Shown here piece by piece: positions 42,854 through 51,167 of a DNA stretch of 64,000 nt. Each line of letters opens with the position of its first letter. Position 1 is the stretch's first letter. The translations under genes and the position numbers were made by a program. This DNA comes from Clostridia bacterium (GTDB taxonomy: Bacteria > Bacillota > Clostridia > Christensenellales > CAG-314), in NCBI GenBank assembly GCA_028703495.1, contig JAQVMT010000005.1, positions 43,600 to 107,599 on the forward strand. Reading direction: 5' to 3'. The notes below the pieces were generated by a model. That model searched no databases. It saw only the letters and a list, made by a program, of their open reading frames with translations, and was not told where the DNA came from.

Positions 42854-43642
42854 CTAAACTATATCCTGTTTTCTAAACGCCAAGGCGCAAGGAATTGTGA
42901 CAATTGCGACGAATACTATGGTGGAGATTGCGGTTTTAAGTAGCAGTGCGGCATCAAAATCACCCAAAACAAGCTTTGCCGATGCATACCCCGAAACGTA
43001 TTCCATGGTGTTAATTAGCGTAGCGTTGGTTGATGCATATAGCGCGGAGCCAACCAGTCCGATTCCCATAGAATAAACAATGGTGATAATCAGCGGTAAA
43101 ACCAATTTATGGCATACCATACACAACGCAGTTCCGAGAGCTATGTTTTGAATAAAGAGTAAAACTCCGATAAGCAAAGCAAGAAATAGCCGTCCTATGG
43201 CTTGTGCGTTAAGTGCGCTTCCGTAACCCAAAACGATGATGCTTAGGGCAAAAGTCGCAATATAAAACGCGACAAGTAAAACGGTTCCGTAAATCGAAGC
43301 TGTAATTATTGTGCCATAAAAGACCTTTATGCGAGAACGACCGCTTGCGATTTTGTAACGGATGGTGTTATTGGAAAAGCAAGCGGCAACAAATATCAAA
43401 ACGGCGATCGGAATCAAAAGTCCTGCGTTGTTTCCCGTGCTCAATGCGGCGAAGGTAACGAGCTCGCCATTGTACTGCGGAAGCTCGAAATCGCCCAATG
43501 AATCGGTAGTGTTTAGCAATTTAGGAATAAAAAAGTACAAAACGACCGAAAACAGTGCGAGTACAACCAGTGCGATAAGCATAATTTTTGCTAAAAGGTT
43601 CTTTCGCAGTTCCAGTAAATCCGCTCCCAATAGGTTTTTCAC
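42854..43642 (-). CDS. ABC-2 type transporter permease
   Basis: This is a polytopic permease of about 262 residues with six hydrophobic segments, the partner of the upstream ATPase. I place the start at GTG 43642 (MKNLLGADLLELRKNL...), right after GGGAGGTGCGAT; the ORF-track start at 43729 runs through a duplicated ribosome-binding-site segment and adds a Cys-rich stretch unlike a permease N-terminus. Exporters of this pair type often handle antimicrobial peptides, but the substrate is not evident. Confidence 0.82.
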   Translation of the reverse strand: MKNLLGADLLELRKNLLAKIMLIALVVLALFSVVLYFFIPKLLNTTDSLGDFELPQYNGELVTFAALSTGNNAGLLIPIAVLIFVAACFSNNTIRYKIASGRSRIKVFYGTIITASIYGTVLLVAFYIATFALSIIVLGYGSALNAQAIGRLFLALLIGVLLFIQNIALGTALCMVCHKLVLPLIITIVYSMGIGLVGSALYASTNATLINTMEYVSGYASAKLVLGDFDAALLLKTAISTIVFVAIVTIPCALAFRKQDIV

Positions 43643-43729
43643 ATCGCACCTCCCACATTGTTGCGTACAGATTCCCCCAAAAGGCTCAATATAACAGCAT
43701 TTAGGTTTTTCACATCGCACCTCCCGCAT
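43632..43729 (-). repeat. Duplicated ribosome-binding-site/start segment
   Basis: On the minus strand GGGAGGTGCGATGTGAAAAACCTA occurs twice, 69 bases apart. The first copy forms the end of the ATPase gene (ATGTGA) and would begin a 24-codon frame MKNLNAVILSLLG...; the second copy starts the permease as MKNLLGAD. Confidence 0.8.
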
Positions 43730-44633
43730 TTTTCCGAACGAGGTCGAAATAATAGCTCTCCAAATCGGGCGACGAGGTATTAACGCCGTACACCTCTACT
43801 CCGATATTGTCGAGGACATGAATTACGGAGGAAAGTGATAGGTTACCGTAGAATACAAGGTCGTTTCCCCGAAGCTCGCAATTCGTGATGCCGGCATTTC
43901 TCATGCTATCGATGACAGCTTGAGTGCCACTAAGCGAAAAAGCCGTGTTCTTCAATAGCTTGGAATTGATCGTGTTTGCATCGATTTGTTCTAGCATCTT
44001 GCCCCTGTGAATAAAGCCGTAGCAGGTAGCGATCTTACTCAATTCCCCCAAAATATGGCTGGAAATAAGTATGGTTTTTCCGTTTAGGCGCAGTTCCGAA
44101 ATTATGTTTCTGACAAGCAAAATGCCTTCGGGATCCAGAGCATTGATAGGCTCGTCCAACAGATAAAGATCTGCCTCGGGCAGAAGAGCCAAGGCGATAG
44201 CAAGTCTTTGTTTCATTCCCAAAGAATAGCTTCGCGCTTTTTTACCGTCCTTGTCCGAGGTCGGTAGGTTTAATCGATCCAAAATCGCCTTGATTCTTTC
44301 CTTGCCATATCCTAAAAGCTTGCACCGAACAAGCATATTGGAATAGGCGTTGAGGTTGCGGTAGAGCGCCGGGCTTTCGATAAGCGCGCTAATGCGTATC
44401 AACTCGGTCGCCGCAGAAGTCCTCAAGTCAATCCCGAACATCTCGGCTTTCTCGTACGCAGTGGGAAAAGCCATACCAGTAAGTATGCGAATTAAGGTGG
44501 TTTTACCCGCGCCGTTTTCTCCGACAAAGCCGTAGATATCGCCCTTTTTTACCGTTATGGAGAATGAGTCGAGAGCGAGGTCTGACTTTCCGTATTTTTT
44601 GTCTAGTTTATTGATTTCGATTATGTTTTCCAT
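43710..44633 (-). CDS. ABC transporter ATP-binding protein
   Basis: This is a 307-residue ATPase. Walker A is GENGAGKTTLIRIL (about residues 38-46), the signature is SLGMKQRLAIALAL, and Walker B is LYLLDEPINALD. The C-terminal 80 residues form a regulatory extension ending in YYFDLVRKNAG, as in the CcmA/bacitracin-type exporters. It is followed by the ABC-2 permease; both are minus strand and probably one operon. Confidence 0.92.
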   Translation of the reverse strand: MENIIEINKLDKKYGKSDLALDSFSITVKKGDIYGFVGENGAGKTTLIRILTGMAFPTAYEKAEMFGIDLRTSAATELIRISALIESPALYRNLNAYSNMLVRCKLLGYGKERIKAILDRLNLPTSDKDGKKARSYSLGMKQRLAIALALLPEADLYLLDEPINALDPEGILLVRNIISELRLNGKTILISSHILGELSKIATCYGFIHRGKMLEQIDANTINSKLLKNTAFSLSGTQAVIDSMRNAGITNCELRGNDLVFYGNLSLSSVIHVLDNIGVEVYGVNTSSPDLESYYFDLVRKNAGGAM

Positions 44634-44723
44634 TATTTTACACCCTAAAATGATTGCTTCCGATCCATTAAACTGCTATCGGCAACAGGGTACGCACTGC
44701 AAACATAAGGTTATGTTGACTTC

Positions 44724-45311
44724 TCAACCGAGGTAATCGGCAAGAGCAGTTACGCAGACTTGCACGCTCTTAATAATCTTTTCCCGTTTCATTCCGGTTT
44801 TGCCGTCCTTAAGCAGAGGAACGTGAATAAAGCCGCAAGGAAGCTGCTCGTTCGCGACATACTGCATCAACAAATAGAATAAATTGTTGCAAACATAGGT
44901 GCCGGCATGAAAGGAAGGCGCAGCAGGCAGTTTGCTTTGAATTAGAGCGGCGACAATCCTATCCGCGGGCAGTTTGGTCTTATAAGACGACTCGCCGTTT
45001 GGATTAATTGGCATATTGGACATAATAACGCCCTTGTTATCGCCAATGGTTGCATTCATAACGTTGAGTGCAAAGAATTCGGGAGTTATTTCTTTGCGCG
45101 GAGCCTCGCCGAAGCAAATCACGCCGTCCGGCTTTTGACTATCTATGGCGGACTTGAGCAGATCAAAGCAAGTGTTGTATTCGACAGGCAAGAGCAACTT
45201 AACCGCCTCGACACTTTTGCAGTCAAAGCTTGCGCCGTTAACGCCTATGAAAGAGGCGTTTTCCTCGCGCCCGTTAAACGGAGCAAAAGCCGTAATAATT
45301 ATTTTTTTCAT
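44724..45311 (-). CDS. pcp: Pyroglutamyl-peptidase I
   Basis: This is a cysteine peptidase (family C15) that removes N-terminal pyroglutamate from peptides. The expected catalytic residues can be seen: Glu78 in EITPEFFALN, Cys141 in AGTYVCNNLFY and His163 in FIHVPLL. The N-terminal ITAFAPFNGREENAS is typical and the length of 195 is close to the usual 200-215. I used ATG 45311, after GAGGTGTATA, rather than the ORF-track ATG four codons upstream. Confidence 0.92.
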   Translation of the reverse strand: MKKIIITAFAPFNGREENASFIGVNGASFDCKSVEAVKLLLPVEYNTCFDLLKSAIDSQKPDGVICFGEAPRKEITPEFFALNVMNATIGDNKGVIMSNMPINPNGESSYKTKLPADRIVAALIQSKLPAAPSFHAGTYVCNNLFYLLMQYVANEQLPCGFIHVPLLKDGKTGMKREKIIKSVQVCVTALADYLG

Positions 45312-45334
45312 TATACACCTCATATAAAATGCGT

Positions 45335-47821
45335 TTATTCCGTTCTCAATGCGACGACAGGATCGCGGTTCGATGCAATCGATGCGGGAATCAAGCCCGA
45401 AACGACCGTCAAAAAGATGCTGATTGCGATTAATATCAGGGCAGCAAGCGGCGGCAACGAAGCAATACCATTAATTCCCGTAATGGAGAATATAATCGGG
45501 CTGAGAATTGCGGTGTTGATGATAATAGTCAGTAAAATGCCGAGTAAGCCTGCAACCAGTCCGATAAGAAAGGTTTCTGCGTTGAAAACGCGACTTATAT
45601 CTCGTTTTCGTGCGCCTACCGAACGCAAAATTCCTATTTCCTTTGTGCGTTCGAGAACCGAAACATAGGTTATTATCCCGATCATTATCGAGCTGACTAC
45701 CAAAGAAATGGAGACAAAGGCTATAAGCACATAGGATACCGAATTAACGATAGTAGTAACCGAAGAAATCACCAATTCCATAATGTCGGTATATACAATC
45801 TTTTTTTCCTCATCTACGCTCGCGTTGTATTGCTTAATAAATTCGGTAACGTAGGTTTTATTCTCGAAATCCGTGGGATAAATGTAAATGGAGTTCGGAT
45901 CGTCCTCACGAATAATACAAAGATAAGAGCATATAGTTTCGTAAGTGGTCAAAACGTCGAAGGGTTCACCCGTAAAGACATTAATTTCGGGATTATTCAC
46001 CTGTTCAATGACGATAGGTTGTGCGGCGGTGGTCGAGATCATTAACTTGCTTAACTGTTTGGAATAGCCGATAGACCCGCTGATTCCTCCGCTGGTTGAC
46101 GTGCTCTTCAATCTCACGATGCCGGACACCTTCAGGTCGATTGCCGATTCGAGTTGACTACTCACAAAATCGGAGTCCGTGGATAAGCTCGTCCAAACAC
46201 CCTCTACATTTGCGTAATACTGGGAATTGAGCAATAACTTATATTCCAGTCCCAACAGCTCGTCAAAGGTGAATGTGGGCGAGGATATATCGTAGTTAAT
46301 GTCCCCGAATATTGTCGCCAGCATAAGCTTTATGGTTTCCTCGTTGTAGTTGGGGTACATCGTCATAAGATAGGACTTAATCATTTGATATACCAATTCG
46401 TTGTAATCCTTTAAGCCCAAAGCACATAGCGTGATGTCGTTCACACGGTTATATTTATCCACAACGATAACGATATCGTTGGCTGAAGAAGGCCAAGAGC
46501 CGTCCAAAAGGTCGTATTGCTCGTAAATAACACCGGGATTATCCATAATCTCCGACCACGTAGGATAGTAATACAGATAGGACGAGATAGTACTCTCGAA
46601 GCTCTGTAACTGTTCGGGCAGGCTCATAGGATAAAACTTTTTGCCGTTCCTGTACAAGTTCATTGAGTAATCATAAGAATATTTGACCGCGCTGATTTTG
46701 CTCATGTCGATATTGGCTTCCATATAGGCTTTGAACGCGCTCATATCGTTTTGCACCACTCCGTTGCCCAGAGAATCCGCCAGCTTCATGAAAGTATTGT
46801 CGGTCGTAACCGTTGTACTGTCTGGATATTCGGTTAAGTCCTCCACTCCACCGTTTGCCGCGACAAACGAGGACATAATGCCGTTCATATCGGCGGAGGA
46901 GCGCATTATAGTTATGGGATAATCGCTCAAGGTATCCCTTTGTATGTTGTTGATGTAAAGCTGAAGTCCGTTGCTAATAGAAAGGATAAGAGCAATTCCG
47001 ATGATTCCTATGCTGCCTGCGAACGAAGTCAAAATGCTTCTTCCCTTTTTGCTTAACAGGTTTTTCAAGCTAAGTCCAAAGGCAGTTGTTATTGCCATTG
47101 AGGTTCTTTTCTGTTTGGGTGGTGCGGATATTTCCTTTGTCGTTTCATATGGATTGCTATCGCTTATTATTACGCCGTCTGAAAGGTTAACGATTCGAGT
47201 TGCGTATTTATCTGCAAGTTGAGGATTGTGAGTAACCACAATCACTAGTTTTTCCTTGCTTATTTCTTTGAGCGTGTCCATAATTGCGATGCCTGTTTCG
47301 GTGTCGAGCGCACCCGTGGGCTCGTCGGCTAGAACAATTTCGGGATTATTTACCAACGCCCGCGCAATAGCGACACGTTGCATCTGTCCGCCCGAAAGCT
47401 GATTGGGCTTTTTGTAAAGTTGGTCGCCCAAACCCACTTTGGTAAGCGCGTCGATCGCTCTTTTCCGCTTATCCGCACGCTTAACGCCCGAAAGCGCGAG
47501 CGAAAGCTCGACATTTCCAATAATGGTTTGGTGAGGAATCAGATTGTAATTTTGAAAAACGAAGCCGATCGAATGATTACGGTAAGAGTCCCAATCCTTG
47601 TCCTTATACTCCTTGGTGCTTTTTCCGTTTATTTTGATATCGCCGCTTGTATATCTATCGAGTCCGCCGATTATATTGAGTAACGTTGTTTTTCCGCAGC
47701 CCGAGTGACCGAGTATAGCTACAAACTCACTTTTTCTAAAGTTCAAGCTAACGTTTTTGAGGGCGTGAGTGACGTTATTCTGTACCCGATAGTCTTTAGT
47801 AATATTACTTAATTCCAGCAT
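45335..47821 (-). CDS. MacB/FtsX-like ABC protein (ATPase fused to permease)
   Basis: This protein of about 828 residues is a fusion. Residues 1-225 are the ATPase: Walker [13 protein letters not shown], signature [15 protein letters not shown], Walker [13 protein letters not shown] first membrane helix follows near 265-290 ([24 protein letters not shown]). A large extracytoplasmic domain of about 400 residues comes next, then three C-terminal helices with the FtsX phrase [21 protein letters not shown]. Such proteins act as mechanotransmitters rather than classical pumps. I prefer ATG 47821 ([11 protein letters not shown]), after AAAGGATG. It lies just downstream of nothing obvious, with a long repeat-bearing region 5' of it. 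Confidence 0.9.
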   Translation of the reverse strand: MLELSNITKDYRVQNNVTHALKNVSLNFRKSEFVAILGHSGCGKTTLLNIIGGLDRYTSGDIKINGKSTKEYKDKDWDSYRNHSIGFVFQNYNLIPHQTIIGNVELSLALSGVKRADKRKRAIDALTKVGLGDQLYKKPNQLSGGQMQRVAIARALVNNPEIVLADEPTGALDTETGIAIMDTLKEISKEKLVIVVTHNPQLADKYATRIVNLSDGVIISDSNPYETTKEISAPPKQKRTSMAITTAFGLSLKNLLSKKGRSILTSFAGSIGIIGIALILSISNGLQLYINNIQRDTLSDYPITIMRSSADMNGIMSSFVAANGGVEDLTEYPDSTTVTTDNTFMKLADSLGNGVVQNDMSAFKAYMEANIDMSKISAVKYSYDYSMNLYRNGKKFYPMSLPEQLQSFESTISSYLYYYPTWSEIMDNPGVIYEQYDLLDGSWPSSANDIVIVVDKYNRVNDITLCALGLKDYNELVYQMIKSYLMTMYPNYNEETIKLMLATIFGDINYDISSPTFTFDELLGLEYKLLLNSQYYANVEGVWTSLSTDSDFVSSQLESAIDLKVSGIVRLKSTSTSGGISGSIGYSKQLSKLMISTTAAQPIVIEQVNNPEINVFTGEPFDVLTTYETICSYLCIIREDDPNSIYIYPTDFENKTYVTEFIKQYNASVDEEKKIVYTDIMELVISSVTTIVNSVSYVLIAFVSISLVVSSIMIGIITYVSVLERTKEIGILRSVGARKRDISRVFNAETFLIGLVAGLLGILLTIIINTAILSPIIFSITGINGIASLPPLAALILIAISIFLTVVSGLIPASIASNRDPVVALRTE

Positions 47822-47830
47822 AATCAACAT

Positions 47831-48708
47831 CCTTTAACAGTCGCAGTTTAATTAATACCCTACATTGTATAGCAAGTTAATTAACGTACAGTTAAAAACA
47901 AAAATTAAGCATTGGCAAATGCATTGTCTTCGTCGAAGCTACTAGATTATCGAATGTTTATGCCGTAGGAGGAAAGCTAAGCTAATCTGTCGCGTAAAAG
48001 CAATGTTAATCAAATGCTCTAGATAAGGTTATTGCTTATCGGTTTCGTGAGAAAACTCTGATTAAATAAGGAGTTGCTTTTGGGCAAGAGCATGGCTAAT
48101 CGGTAGAATCAATGCAGACTACCGCCTTCGTTGTATCGGGCGAACCACCGATGCAAGATAATTACATTTTTGAAAGTTTAGAAGGTGTTTGATACAAATC
48201 AAGCCATGAGTTTACGGTTAAGTCATCATCGGCACTAAAAAAGTCTAGAAGGAGGTATGATGCAAATCAAACCTTGAGCTTACGGATAAGTCATCACCTG
48301 CACTAAAAAATGTTGAAGGGGTATGATACAAATCAAACCCGAACGAAAACAAACCATCGATCGGGCAATTGCGAGGTGACGGCGGTTATCGCGACGTGAT
48401 AACGTCATTTTTATCGCGAATTCCTATTATTTAGTACCGAACTCGTCATTAAGCTACCTAGATGAAAATAATTTAACCGTAGATGGTAAATGCAGACGTT
48501 CTTAATCTCTTTTAGCTATTTTAAGCAATTAGCAAAGTAGTTACACGTAAGCTTAAAGAAGTTAATATCTAATGATCCCAATCCCAATACTGAGCTTTTA
48601 ACTTTACAAAAGTTTTTCAAAAGCATTACCAAAAGATGCGAGTACGTATTTGCATACTATTGTATAATTACTGCGAAGAAAAACATGGAGGAATAAGAAA
48701 ATAAAAAT
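47831..48708. other. Long intergenic region with tandem repeats
   Basis: This 880-bp stretch lies between divergent genes. It contains the repeat array at 48175-48340 and ATCGCGACGTGATAACGTCATTTTTATCGCGA, an imperfect palindrome near 48387-48419. I see no gene in it. Confidence 0.5.
48175..48340. repeat. Tandem repeat, about 68-bp unit
   Basis: TAGAAGG..GTATGATACAAATCAA.CC.TGAG.TTACGG.TAAGTCATCA...GCACTAAAAAA occurs twice in full (about 48178-48243 and 48245-48310) and begins a third time (TTGAAGGGGTATGATACAAATCAAACC). Confidence 0.8.
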
Positions 48709-49173
48709 ATGAAAGGACTAAGAATTATTACAAAAGTATTATGTTTTACGTTGATATGCTCAATGGTTGTTGGCTTGACAGCATGCAACGGCGGCGAAAA
48801 GAATATTTTGGTTATATCGCGTGAGGACGGTAGCGGAACGCGCGACGCTTTCGACGGACTTATTCTAAACGAGGCGGGCGCAAGCTTGAAGAAAGATGCA
48901 AGCGGAAACGCATATACTTCAAGCCCCCTTGTTAAATCCGCAGAAATATTGAGTAAGACGGGCGATGTCATAACAAAGGTATCGTCTACAAAAACCGCAA
49001 TCGGCTATATTTCACTTGGTTCATTGAGCAACACCGTCAAGGCGGTATCGGTCAACGGAATAGCGGCAAGCGCGGAAACGGTGCTTAACGGCACTTACGC
49101 ACTCAAACGTCCGTTTGTGATCGTCACTTCAAATTCTGCAACAATGACGGCGAATATAACGCTTAATAAGTAA
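48709..49173 (+). CDS. Miniature PstS-like lipoprotein
   Basis: This is a 154-residue lipoprotein (lipobox LTAC, Cys26) whose mature part matches only the central segment of phosphate-binding PstS proteins: ILVISREDGSGTRDAF, then KTAIGYISLGSLSNTVKAVSVNGI and ALKRPFVIVT. The usual first lobe (before SREDGSGTR) and the C-terminal helix after RPF are absent. It has its own signal peptide and ends cleanly at TAA, so it is either a trimmed remnant or a small phosphate sensor. The ribosome-binding site is distant (GGAGG about 20 bases upstream). No pst transport genes are nearby. Confidence 0.7.
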   Translation: MKGLRIITKVLCFTLICSMVVGLTACNGGEKNILVISREDGSGTRDAFDGLILNEAGASLKKDASGNAYTSSPLVKSAEILSKTGDVITKVSSTKTAIGYISLGSLSNTVKAVSVNGIAASAETVLNGTYALKRPFVIVTSNSATMTANITLNK

Positions 49174-49174
49174 G

Positions 49175-49759
49175 TTACTCAATTAAGGAGCGGTAAACCT
49201 CGGTGTCGAGGCCTTTGAATACAATATCCTTTATAAACAGCTTGTTTGCCTGTGTGTTTTCAATATATCCACGGTAAATCTTCTCAAAATAATAGAATAA
49301 CATCGAGGTTAGATAATCCCAAAGAATTAAATAGTGATTGTCACTAAGGAATCTGCCGGTCGAAAAAATAGCTTTGGCGCAAGGCAAAAAATCACTGGCG
49401 CGTGGGTTGTTAACGATCGGATCGTAACCAAATTCGTAGGTGTATGCAATGTAATATAAAGCTCCGTCAGGCTCGGCAAGTGTTTTTTCCAGCATAAAGT
49501 CCCACAGCATAGAAGCAGTGGCTTTTCTTTTTTGAATCTCATCAAATACAATTTTCATTAATGAATTGTCGTAATACTTAGCAACCTCATCCAAAAAGTT
49601 TCTTTTTGTCTTAAAATAATTGAATAAGGTAAAGTCCGAAACATTACACATTTTTGCAACGCTCTGTGCCGTTACCGCTCTGAAGCCGTTGTTTCTGCAT
49701 ATCGTGATTGCAGCCCTAATCATCTTCTCATCAATGTTAGTTAGTTTTCTATAAGCCAT
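49175..49759 (-). CDS. TetR-family transcriptional regulator
   Basis: This is a 194-residue one-component regulator. The N-terminal helix-turn-helix reads AAITICRNNGFRAVTAQSVAKMCNVSDFTLFNYFKTKRNFL, a standard TetR domain; the C-terminal ligand domain is unassigned. It sits 220 bases from a promoter with a palindromic operator (49953-49995), which is a plausible target. AAGGGTGGGT lies upstream of the ATG, a modest ribosome-binding site. Confidence 0.9.
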   Translation of the reverse strand: MAYRKLTNIDEKMIRAAITICRNNGFRAVTAQSVAKMCNVSDFTLFNYFKTKRNFLDEVAKYYDNSLMKIVFDEIQKRKATASMLWDFMLEKTLAEPDGALYYIAYTYEFGYDPIVNNPRASDFLPCAKAIFSTGRFLSDNHYLILWDYLTSMLFYYFEKIYRGYIENTQANKLFIKDIVFKGLDTEVYRSLIE

Positions 49760-49952
49760 TTGTCAATACCCACCCTTATACCAAGTGACTTCTTATATGA
49801 GCATTTTGTCGAGTGGTTTTGGATTGTCTGTCTAAAGAGAGTCCCACGCAATTACTCAAATATGAGGAAATTAGTACTAATTGTATTATAGCATAAGACA
49901 AGAAAGCTGTAAAGTTTTTCTTGGGTGTATCATATTTATTTGTTTTGAATAG
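49760..49952. other. Intergenic region upstream of tetR
   Basis: No gene is seen; the minus-strand frame 49776-49958 has no ribosome-binding site and runs antisense to the promoter region. Confidence 0.4.
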
Positions 49953-49995
49953 TTGCAATCGGACTAAAAATGTGTTACTATATAGTGACCACTAT
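49953..49995 (+). promoter_or_regulatory. Sigma-A promoter with palindromic operator
   Basis: TTGCAA, a 17-base spacer and TACTAT form a promoter; immediately downstream, touching the -10, lies ATAGTG-AC-CACTAT. An operator here would block transcription initiation. The nearby TetR gene is the obvious candidate repressor. Confidence 0.6.
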
Positions 49996-50027
49996 GTGAT
50001 GGTCCGTTGCTTTTAAGGAGGTAAGAT

Positions 50028-50213
50028 ATGAGTCTTATTCAAACAGCACGAATTCCTGCGTGCATTACTTCCTTGGTCGGCTTCTCTATTAAAAAAATCG
50101 GAATTAATTGTAGCGGGAAAGCGTTTATTATTTATTTTTTACCATGTGCAAAAGGCTATATTGTGCTTCTCGCTTTATTGTGTTTGCAAAGGATGAGTTT
50201 GACACTGCTATGA
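50028..50213 (+). pseudogene. Short ORF behind the TetR-site promoter, possibly a decayed gene
   Basis: ATG 50028 follows AAGGAGGTAAG and opens a 61-codon frame (MSLIQTARIPACITSLVGFSIKKIG...). The other two frames also read like protein fragments near the end, for example RFIVFAKDEFDTAMSMFYCG up to 50236, and a run of seven As at about 50092 is a frameshift-prone site. This suggests a broken gene once controlled by the TetR protein, but a genuine small peptide is possible. Confidence 0.35.
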
Positions 50214-50338
50214 GTATGTTTTACTGTGGGTAAATTACGGCTAAAGCGCATAAATGATGGAATTTATTTATCGATAGCGAGTTATACCTATATGAAAAAT
50301 GCAATAAATATGTAAAACTAAAAGAGGAGGGCGATGCA

Positions 50339-50815
50339 ATGGATAATGAAATAGTAGAGAATTATTCCGGTATGGTGTATAGAATTGCATACGGGTATGT
50401 CAAAAATAAGTATGATGCCGAAGACGTAACCAGCGAAGTTTTTTTACGCTATTTCAGGCGTCCTCGTTTCTTTGTGAATAACGAGCACACAAAAGCATGG
50501 CTTATAAAGGTAACGATAAATTGCTCAAAGGATAACATAAAGAGTAACAGTGCCTATGTCGGCTTAAGCGAGATTGATGCTGAAGCATTGAGGAGCGATA
50601 CGGAAGAGTGGTTTATAGACAAGACTGATATTCATATGTGCTTAAGCAAGCTTGATGAGACTTCAAGGAGCATAGTATACTTATTCTATTATGAGGATCT
50701 GACAGTTAAGCAGATAAGTAAGGCACTATCGATTAATGAAAATACAGTTAAAACAAAATTATTCAGAGCCAGAGAAAAATTAGCGATAATCTTGAAACCT
50801 GATGACAATTATTAG
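50339..50815 (+). CDS. ECF-type RNA polymerase sigma factor
   Basis: This is a 158-residue sigma factor with region 2 (MVYRIAYGYVKNKYDAEDVTSEVFLRYF) and region 4 (LDETSRSIVYLFYYEDLTVKQISKALSINENTVKTKLFRAREKL). It starts at ATG 50339 behind GAGGAGGGCGATG. It is followed within 20 bases by a small membrane protein likely to be its anti-sigma factor and then by two giant surface-protein genes, all on the plus strand. It differs clearly from the other ECF factor in the window. Confidence 0.92.
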   Translation: MDNEIVENYSGMVYRIAYGYVKNKYDAEDVTSEVFLRYFRRPRFFVNNEHTKAWLIKVTINCSKDNIKSNSAYVGLSEIDAEALRSDTEEWFIDKTDIHMCLSKLDETSRSIVYLFYYEDLTVKQISKALSINENTVKTKLFRAREKLAIILKPDDNY

Positions 50816-50830
50816 GGTATTATTAGTGAA

Positions 50831-51145
50831 ATGAGAAAAGAATTAGAAGAATATTTTAATACGGTTGTTCCGACCGAGGAATACACAACGCGGCTGAAAG
50901 AGGATGTCACTCGCCAAAGAAAAAAGGTAAGGAAGACAATGTATCTGTCTTTAGAATACATCTGTTCGGCAATTGTATGTGTGCTTCTATTTGTGGTGGG
51001 CAAATTGAGCGGTATTACTTCGATACCCTCAAGTACGGAAACAGGTTCGATATTTATATCGAGCGAAACACTGGCATTTGTCGTAGTGTTGCTGTTTGCC
51101 GCTTTGGTTACGATGTTTACAGTGTTGTACATTAAGAGAAAATAA
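50831..51145 (+). CDS. Probable anti-sigma factor, small membrane protein
   Basis: This 104-residue protein has a charged cytoplasmic N-terminus of about 38 residues (MRKELEEYFNTVVPTEEYTTRLKEDVTRQRKKVRK) and two hydrophobic helices (about 40-60 and 80-100). Its position directly after the ECF gene, and the similarity of its head to the other putative anti-sigma protein, suggest it holds the sigma factor at the membrane. No zinc-binding HxxxCxxC is present. There is no outer sensor domain, so the signal may come through a partner such as the next proteins. Confidence 0.6.
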   Translation: MRKELEEYFNTVVPTEEYTTRLKEDVTRQRKKVRKTMYLSLEYICSAIVCVLLFVVGKLSGITSIPSSTETGSIFISSETLAFVVVLLFAALVTMFTVLYIKRK

Positions 51146-51167
51146 GAATTGATACAAGGAGGTTCAG

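Noticed and set aside
48389-48419. Palindrome ATCGCGACGTGATAACGTC...ATCGCGA as an operator
   Set aside because: The arms match only partly and no promoter could be placed around it.
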